Source: Paenibacillus_E oryzisoli_A (GTDB taxonomy: Bacteria > Bacillota > Bacilli > Paenibacillales > NBRC-103111). Taken from it: a stretch of 64,000 nucleotides of DNA. Below the pieces are notes generated by a model. That model saw only the letters and a list, made by a program, of their open reading frames with translations, was not told the DNA's origin and did not search any database. Shown piece by piece: positions 60,017-64,000 of the stretch. The DNA is taken from positions 124,001 through 188,000 of the forward strand of contig NZ_JBCMUN010000004.1 in NCBI RefSeq assembly GCF_050467285.1. The letters are read 5' to 3'. The translations under genes were made by a program, and so were the position numbers. Within the stretch, counting starts at the first letter, position 1, and each line of letters begins with the position of its first letter.

Positions 60017-61220
60017 TAACCGCAGATGACCGATTTCTTCCAAACAGAAGTCTCCCGATAAATAGAATCAAAAATAAGAGCATGAAGCCCGCGGAATATC
60101 TGTACATCGTTGCGTACCCTGTAACTGCCGCAATCGAGCCGAGCAAGAATGCCCCAATTGCGACGCCCAGATCCGTAGAATTATAAAAAAGGCTGTTCGC
60201 CATGCTATGCTGCGCTTTCGGCGTCATGCGAAGCATCCAGGCTTGAATCGTCGGCTGAATCGCCCCGAAACCGAGCCCGTAAAGCAGCGCAGACGCGATC
60301 AGGAGCGGCGTTGTTGTTGTGAACGACAGCAGCAGCATGCTGGCGACGACGCTCGCAGCCGCGGGAATAAGCACCGCTGCGGGGCCTCTGCGGTCAAACA
60401 GTTTCCCGGAAATCGGACGGATCAAGACAATCGTGATCGCGTTGAACAGGAAGAACAAACCGACCTGCTCCAGGTGGACCGCTTGCCCGAACAAAGCGAT
60501 GAAGCTCAGCAGCCCGCTGTACGTAATCGACAGCAGGACATTGAGCAGCGCCGGGTAAAGCAGCCTGTTTTTACGGAAAGATGCTGCCTCCTCGGCGGCT
60601 GATGCCTTGGCGGCCTCGCCCGGCGCCACCGCCTGCGGTTTCGCCGGAATCGCGCGCGAAAGCAGCAGCAGCGGAAAGATCGCGAATGCCGTCACCGCGC
60701 CGGTGATCGTCAACGTCTGCCAGCCGGCATGCTTCATCAAGTTCAGCCCTATCATCGGGCCGATGGACATGGCCAACGAAGTTGAAAGGCCGAAATAGCC
60801 GATCCCCTCTCCAATGCGTGAAGCCGGAATAATTTGCGATACCAGCGTCGGGATGATCGTCGACGCCATCCCGAAGCCGATGCCATAGCCAATGCGCATC
60901 AGCAGCAAGGAGCCCAGCGAGCCTGCCCACATGTAGCTGAGCGTAATCAGCACGGCCACGCCCAAGCCGATGAACAGCAGCACATTGCGATGCACCTTCC
61001 GCATCAGCGCGGCCGTAGCAAACCGCGTGGCAATCGCAGACAGCGCAAATAAACTGGTGAGGAGACTGACCGCCACATCACCGGCAGCGAACGTTTCTTT
61101 CGCATACGCCGGAAAGGAAGACAGCAGTTCCTGCAAATTCAAAAACAATAAAAACGAAGCAATCGTCAAACAAACGAAGGATGTCGTCCATAAGCGGGAC
61201 CTTTCTTCGGAGATGGTCAT
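60000..61220 (-). CDS. MFS transporter under MarR control
   Basis: The 406-residue protein has 12 segments, with the motif-A loop after helix 2 (FATAALMRKVHRNVLL, degenerate) and a long middle loop (Pro/Ala-rich, about residues 190-215). It resembles Gram-positive drug exporters but no substrate is clear. It follows the MarR gene by 26 bases on the same strand and is probably its target. Confidence 0.88.
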   Translation of the reverse strand: MTISEERSRLWTTSFVCLTIASFLLFLNLQELLSSFPAYAKETFAAGDVAVSLLTSLFALSAIATRFATAALMRKVHRNVLLFIGLGVAVLITLSYMWAGSLGSLLLMRIGYGIGFGMASTIIPTLVSQIIPASRIGEGIGYFGLSTSLAMSIGPMIGLNLMKHAGWQTLTITGAVTAFAIFPLLLLSRAIPAKPQAVAPGEAAKASAAEEAASFRKNRLLYPALLNVLLSITYSGLLSFIALFGQAVHLEQVGLFFLFNAITIVLIRPISGKLFDRRGPAAVLIPAAASVVASMLLLSFTTTTPLLIASALLYGLGFGAIQPTIQAWMLRMTPKAQHSMANSLFYNSTDLGVAIGAFLLGSIAAVTGYATMYRYSAGFMLLFLILFIGRLLFGRNRSSAVISLPQ

Positions 61221-61246
61221 GATGTATCCTCCTTGGTTACGGCAGA

Positions 61247-61693
61247 TTACCGTGGCATTATTTCATTCACATGGTGATTGATCCGATGAAGCAGCTTCAT
61301 CAACTGGGCGTATTCCTCGTCACTCATGCAGCCCTTTATCTCCTGAATGACGTTCTGTTCAATTGGCAGCGTCTCCGCAATCAACGCCTTCCCCTTCTCC
61401 GTCATAAAAACCAGAAACGAGCGGCGATCGTTATCTCCCGTTTTTTTCAGCACATAGCCCTTATTTTCCAAATGGTCCAAAATGCGTGTAATCGTCGGAC
61501 GGTCCTTGCCCGAACGCTCGGCAATTTCTTTTTGCATCAGGCCGTCCTCGCGGTCGACTTGATACAGCACAGACCATTGCTCCGGCGTAATCTCGTGTTC
61601 TTTCAACCGGAACAGCAAATAATTGGACAGCTTCCGATACGTTACCCCCATTTGAAACCCGATTGAAAGATCTAGTGCATTGTCATCAGCCAT
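61247..61693 (-). CDS. MarR-family regulator
   Basis: The 148-residue protein has a winged helix (QKEIAERSGKDRPTITRILDHLENKGYVLKK region) with the beta-wing DNDRRSFLVFMTEKG. It is the first gene of a two-gene operon with the MFS transporter. A perfect palindrome, TAGTTGTC-AC-GACAACTA, lies between its start and the predicted promoter, so autorepression and control of the pump are expected. The inducer is unknown. Confidence 0.93.
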   Translation of the reverse strand: MADDNALDLSIGFQMGVTYRKLSNYLLFRLKEHEITPEQWSVLYQVDREDGLMQKEIAERSGKDRPTITRILDHLENKGYVLKKTGDNDRRSFLVFMTEKGKALIAETLPIEQNVIQEIKGCMSDEEYAQLMKLLHRINHHVNEIMPR

Positions 61694-61718
61694 GAAACAG
61701 CGGCCTCCCCTATCAAAT

Positions 61719-61736
61719 TAGTTGTCACGACAACTA
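61719..61736. promoter_or_regulatory. MarR operator palindrome
   Basis: TAGTTGTC and GACAACTA are perfect complements around AC, 26 bases before the MarR start. The predicted promoter TTGAAT-17-TAAGAT (61783-61755) lies just upstream, so a bound dimer would block transcription near its start. Confidence 0.75.
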
Positions 61737-61801
61737 TATGAATAATATGTTCTAATCTTACCTGAAAAGCAAGCGAGATTCAACCTTGTTCCTGCAAAAT
61801 G

Positions 61802-61841
61802 AAAAAGAACCGCGGCTTTTTCACAGCCTACGGTCCCTTTC
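61802..61841 (-). terminator. Terminator of patA
   Basis: On the minus strand GGACCG and GGCT pair with AGCC and CGGTTC, followed by TTTTTC, directly downstream of the patA stop. Confidence 0.8.
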
Positions 61842-61843
61842 CC

Positions 61844-63001
61844 TTATAGCTTCTGAACGAATCGTGCTAAGCGCTCCAAAGCAGTTTCCAATACTTCCTG
61901 CGCGTACGCATAGGAAATACGAATGTAGCCCTCGCCGTAGGCGGTAAATGCATCGCCCGGCACGACCGCGACATGCTCCTCCTGGAGCAGCCGCATGGCG
62001 AATTCCTGCGAGCTCAGGCCGAACTTGGCGATCGACGGGAACAAATAAAACGCGCCATCCGGCTTATCCAGCTCAAAGCCCATCGCAATTAGCCGGTCAT
62101 ACACATAGTCGCGGCGCTGCACATAAGCCTCGCGCATTGGCAGCGCATCGTCGATGCCGACGGTCAACGCCTCTAATGCGGCGTACTGGCTGATCGAGCT
62201 CGCGCAGGTCACGTTATACTGGTGCACCTTCACCATATGGGCCGTCAAATATGCCGGCGCCATCGTGAAGCCGATCCGCCAGCCTGTCATCGCATGAGAC
62301 TTGGACAAGCCGTTAATCACGATTGTTTTCTCACGCAGATTGCCAATCGTCGCGATCGAGCGATGCTGCACGCTGTAAACCAACTCGCTGTAAATCTCGT
62401 CGGATAAAATAAACAGCTCCCGATCGGCGAGCAACGCCGCCAAATCCGCCAGCTCCTGTTCGCTGAGCACTTGCCCCGTCGGGTTGGACGGATAACACAA
62501 GATGACGCAGCGCGTCTTGTCTGTAAGATGCGGCTCAAGCAGTTCCGCCGTAAGCTTAAGGCCGTTCGGTCTCGTGTCCACATAGACCGGAACCGCACCG
62601 GCGAGCCGGATCAGCGGCTCATAGCCGGGGTAAATCGGGGCGGGCAGGATGACCTCCGCCCCCGGTGTCAAAATCGTCCGCAGCGTAATATCAACCGCTT
62701 CACTGGCGCCTGCGGTGACGATGATTTCATCCGCCGCGCGGTACTGCTGTCCATATTTGACGTTCACAAAATGAGAGACCGCCTCACGCAATTCCGGCAA
62801 GCCGGGATTTGGCGTATACACGGTTTTATTTTGATCCAGCGCCCGCTGTCCCGCTTCGATAATGTGGCGCGGCGTCGGAAAATCCGGCTGGCCAATGGTC
62901 AACGTCAAAGCACCCGGAATGGTGCTGACAAGGTTGGAAATTTTGCGAATACCGGAAATTTGAATATCCTTCACTTCCGGATTAATGAGATGCTCAAGCA
63001 C
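61844..63001 (-). CDS. patA: N-acetyl-LL-diaminopimelate aminotransferase
   Basis: PatA is a class I/II PLP aminotransferase that transaminates N-acetyl-amino-ketopimelate in the acetylase lysine branch. The 385-residue protein opens LINPEVKDIQISGIRKISNL, has SNPTG (substrate carboxylate), DEIYSELVYS, and the PLP Lys in VINGLSKSHAMTGWRIG, closely following Bacillus PatA. The start is a GTG with AAGGGAG 9 bases upstream. Together with dapH and dapL it supplies nearly the whole acetylase route in this window. Confidence 0.93.
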   Translation of the reverse strand: MLEHLINPEVKDIQISGIRKISNLVSTIPGALTLTIGQPDFPTPRHIIEAGQRALDQNKTVYTPNPGLPELREAVSHFVNVKYGQQYRAADEIIVTAGASEAVDITLRTILTPGAEVILPAPIYPGYEPLIRLAGAVPVYVDTRPNGLKLTAELLEPHLTDKTRCVILCYPSNPTGQVLSEQELADLAALLADRELFILSDEIYSELVYSVQHRSIATIGNLREKTIVINGLSKSHAMTGWRIGFTMAPAYLTAHMVKVHQYNVTCASSISQYAALEALTVGIDDALPMREAYVQRRDYVYDRLIAMGFELDKPDGAFYLFPSIAKFGLSSQEFAMRLLQEEHVAVVPGDAFTAYGEGYIRISYAYAQEVLETALERLARFVQKL

Positions 63002-63033
63002 GGATCCGTTCTCCCTTCATGCAGAATGCTCGT

Positions 63034-63984
63034 CTACTTCGTGCGAATCGTTTGAATCAATTGCTCCATATCTGCCGGAATCGGCGCTTCGAATTGCAGC
63101 CATTCCGCTGTGCGCGGATGCTTGAAGCCGAGGACCGCCGCGTGAAGCGCTTGACCGTCCATTAGCATGCCCTTACTTTTGCCGTACATCGGGTCGCCGA
63201 CCAGCGGATGGCCGATAAATTTCATGTGAACGCGGATCTGATGCGTCCGTCCGGTTTCCAGCTTAAGCTCAACCAGCGTATAATCGCCGAAACGCTCCAG
63301 CACGACAAAATGCGTGACCGCGTGCTTGCTGTTCTTGTCGGTGACCGTATACATTTTGCGGTCATGCGAATCTCGGCCGATTGGCGCGTCAATGGTGCCG
63401 TTGTCGTGCTGCAGATTGCCATGTACCAGGGCGATGTATTTGCGATTTACCGTATGTGCTTTGAGCTGCTCAGCGAGGCTGGCGTGCGCTTTATCGTTTT
63501 TAGCCGCCATAATGAGGCCTGACGTGTCCTTGTCGATGCGGTGTACGATGCCTGGGCGCAGCTCGCCGTTGATGCCGGAAAGATCCTTGCAGTGATGCAT
63601 CAGCGCATTCACCAGCGTGCCCGAATAATGCCCTGGCGCCGGATGGACGACAAGGCCGCGCTGCTTGTTAATCACGATCACATCGCTGTCCTCGTAGACG
63701 ACTTCAATGGGAATCGGCTCAGCCACAAGCTCCACGCCCTGCGGTTCCGGCACGATCAGGCCAATGACATCTCCCAGGCTCAGCTTATAATTGGCTTTGA
63801 CTACTTTGCCGTTCACTTTGGCGTGACCGTCTTTCACCCACATCTGAACGAGCGTCCGCGAGACATCCTCTTCCACAGCTTCAGTAATGAATTTATCGAT
63901 GCGTTCACCGGCAAATTCGGCTTCCACCGTCCATTCGAGGAGTTCGAATGCCGCTTCATCAGGTGAGGTCTGGTTTGTGTTCAT
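63034..63984 (-). CDS. rluD: RluD-family pseudouridine synthase
   Basis: The 316-residue enzyme isomerises uridines in 23S rRNA. It has an N-terminal S4 domain (ERIDKFITEAVEEDVSRTLV) and the catalytic Asp in HRIDKDTSGLI, with LETGRTHQIRVHM downstream. It corresponds to Bacillus YlyB, which lies next to pyrR there; here about 11 kb separates them. GGAGC lies before the ATG. Confidence 0.92.
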   Translation of the reverse strand: MNTNQTSPDEAAFELLEWTVEAEFAGERIDKFITEAVEEDVSRTLVQMWVKDGHAKVNGKVVKANYKLSLGDVIGLIVPEPQGVELVAEPIPIEVVYEDSDVIVINKQRGLVVHPAPGHYSGTLVNALMHHCKDLSGINGELRPGIVHRIDKDTSGLIMAAKNDKAHASLAEQLKAHTVNRKYIALVHGNLQHDNGTIDAPIGRDSHDRKMYTVTDKNSKHAVTHFVVLERFGDYTLVELKLETGRTHQIRVHMKFIGHPLVGDPMYGKSKGMLMDGQALHAAVLGFKHPRTAEWLQFEAPIPADMEQLIQTIRTK

Positions 63985-64000
63985 TGGTAGCTCCTTTTTT

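Noticed and set aside
1..64000. CRISPR array, prophage or insertion sequence
   Set aside because: I looked for direct-repeat arrays, transposase or integrase frames and phage structural genes and saw none; the repeats noted are short and intergenic.

Overview
The window looks like a chromosomal segment of a spore-forming Firmicute of the Paenibacillaceae, most probably Paenibacillus. The evidence is an alpha/beta-type SASP gene, a PyrR-attenuated pyr operon, acetylase-branch lysine genes (dapH, dapL, patA), homologues of Bacillus proteins (YktB, YuiD, YjfB), several TTG/GTG starts behind strong AGGAGG sites, and moderate GC. I see no prophage, IS element, rRNA or CRISPR array.

Layout. 1-3.4 kb: PTS sugar permease EIICBA and enzyme I on the minus strand, continuing past the left edge. 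3.5-8.5 kb: a short FAD protein, a CoA-binding protein, a C39-like protein, EPSP synthase, a rhodanese, shikimate kinase and a small unknown. 8.6-14.7 kb: a tight minus-strand operon of a LacI regulator, a LarA-type nickel-enzyme homologue, gluconokinase, an SDR and 6-phosphogluconate dehydrogenase, probably funnelling aldonates into the pentose phosphate pathway. 14.9-18.4 kb: small conserved proteins and secreted proteins. 18.5-21 kb: an ABC-2 exporter with its TetR regulator and two operator copies. 21.1-25.7 kb: two MFS pumps, an arginine/lysine decarboxylase and a DUF1885 protein. 25.8-33.7 kb: small proteins, a stalk-domain protein, hydrolases, a GGDEF-histidine kinase fusion, a CBS protein, a Gln/Gly-rich protein and a lipoprotein Cu,Zn-SOD. 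33.9-38.3 kb: a 24-residue acidic microprotein gene, SASP, tRNA-Val, an LDT-like secreted protein, a glycoside-hydrolase-like protein, tRNA-fMet and tRNA-Ile2, and a 54-residue protein.

38.4-43.3 kb holds an M20 peptidase, a GNAT, a 50-bp tandem repeat, ridA-dapA divergent from a LysR gene, and yjfB behind a cyclic-di-GMP-I riboswitch. 43.4-52.4 kb is the pyrimidine operon pyrR-pyrB-pyrC-carA-carB-pyrF-pyrE with its PyrR attenuator. It lacks pyrP, pyrK and pyrD, and two ARG-box-like sites lie just before carA. 52.5-64 kb: a heterodimeric ABC exporter, dapH-dapL, a DMT transporter divergent from a LysR gene, a MarR-MFS pair with a palindromic operator, patA and an RluD-type pseudouridine synthase.

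Three themes stand out: nucleotide and amino-acid precursor supply (pyr, carAB, dapA/H/L, patA, aroA/K), sugar-acid catabolism, and cyclic-di-GMP related regulation (the riboswitch and the GGDEF-kinase). The most unusual items are the LarA-type/gluconate operon, the riboswitch at the tail of the pyr operon, the ARG boxes inside that operon, the isolated 24-residue acidic microprotein gene, and a hairpin that hides a Shine-Dalgarno site.
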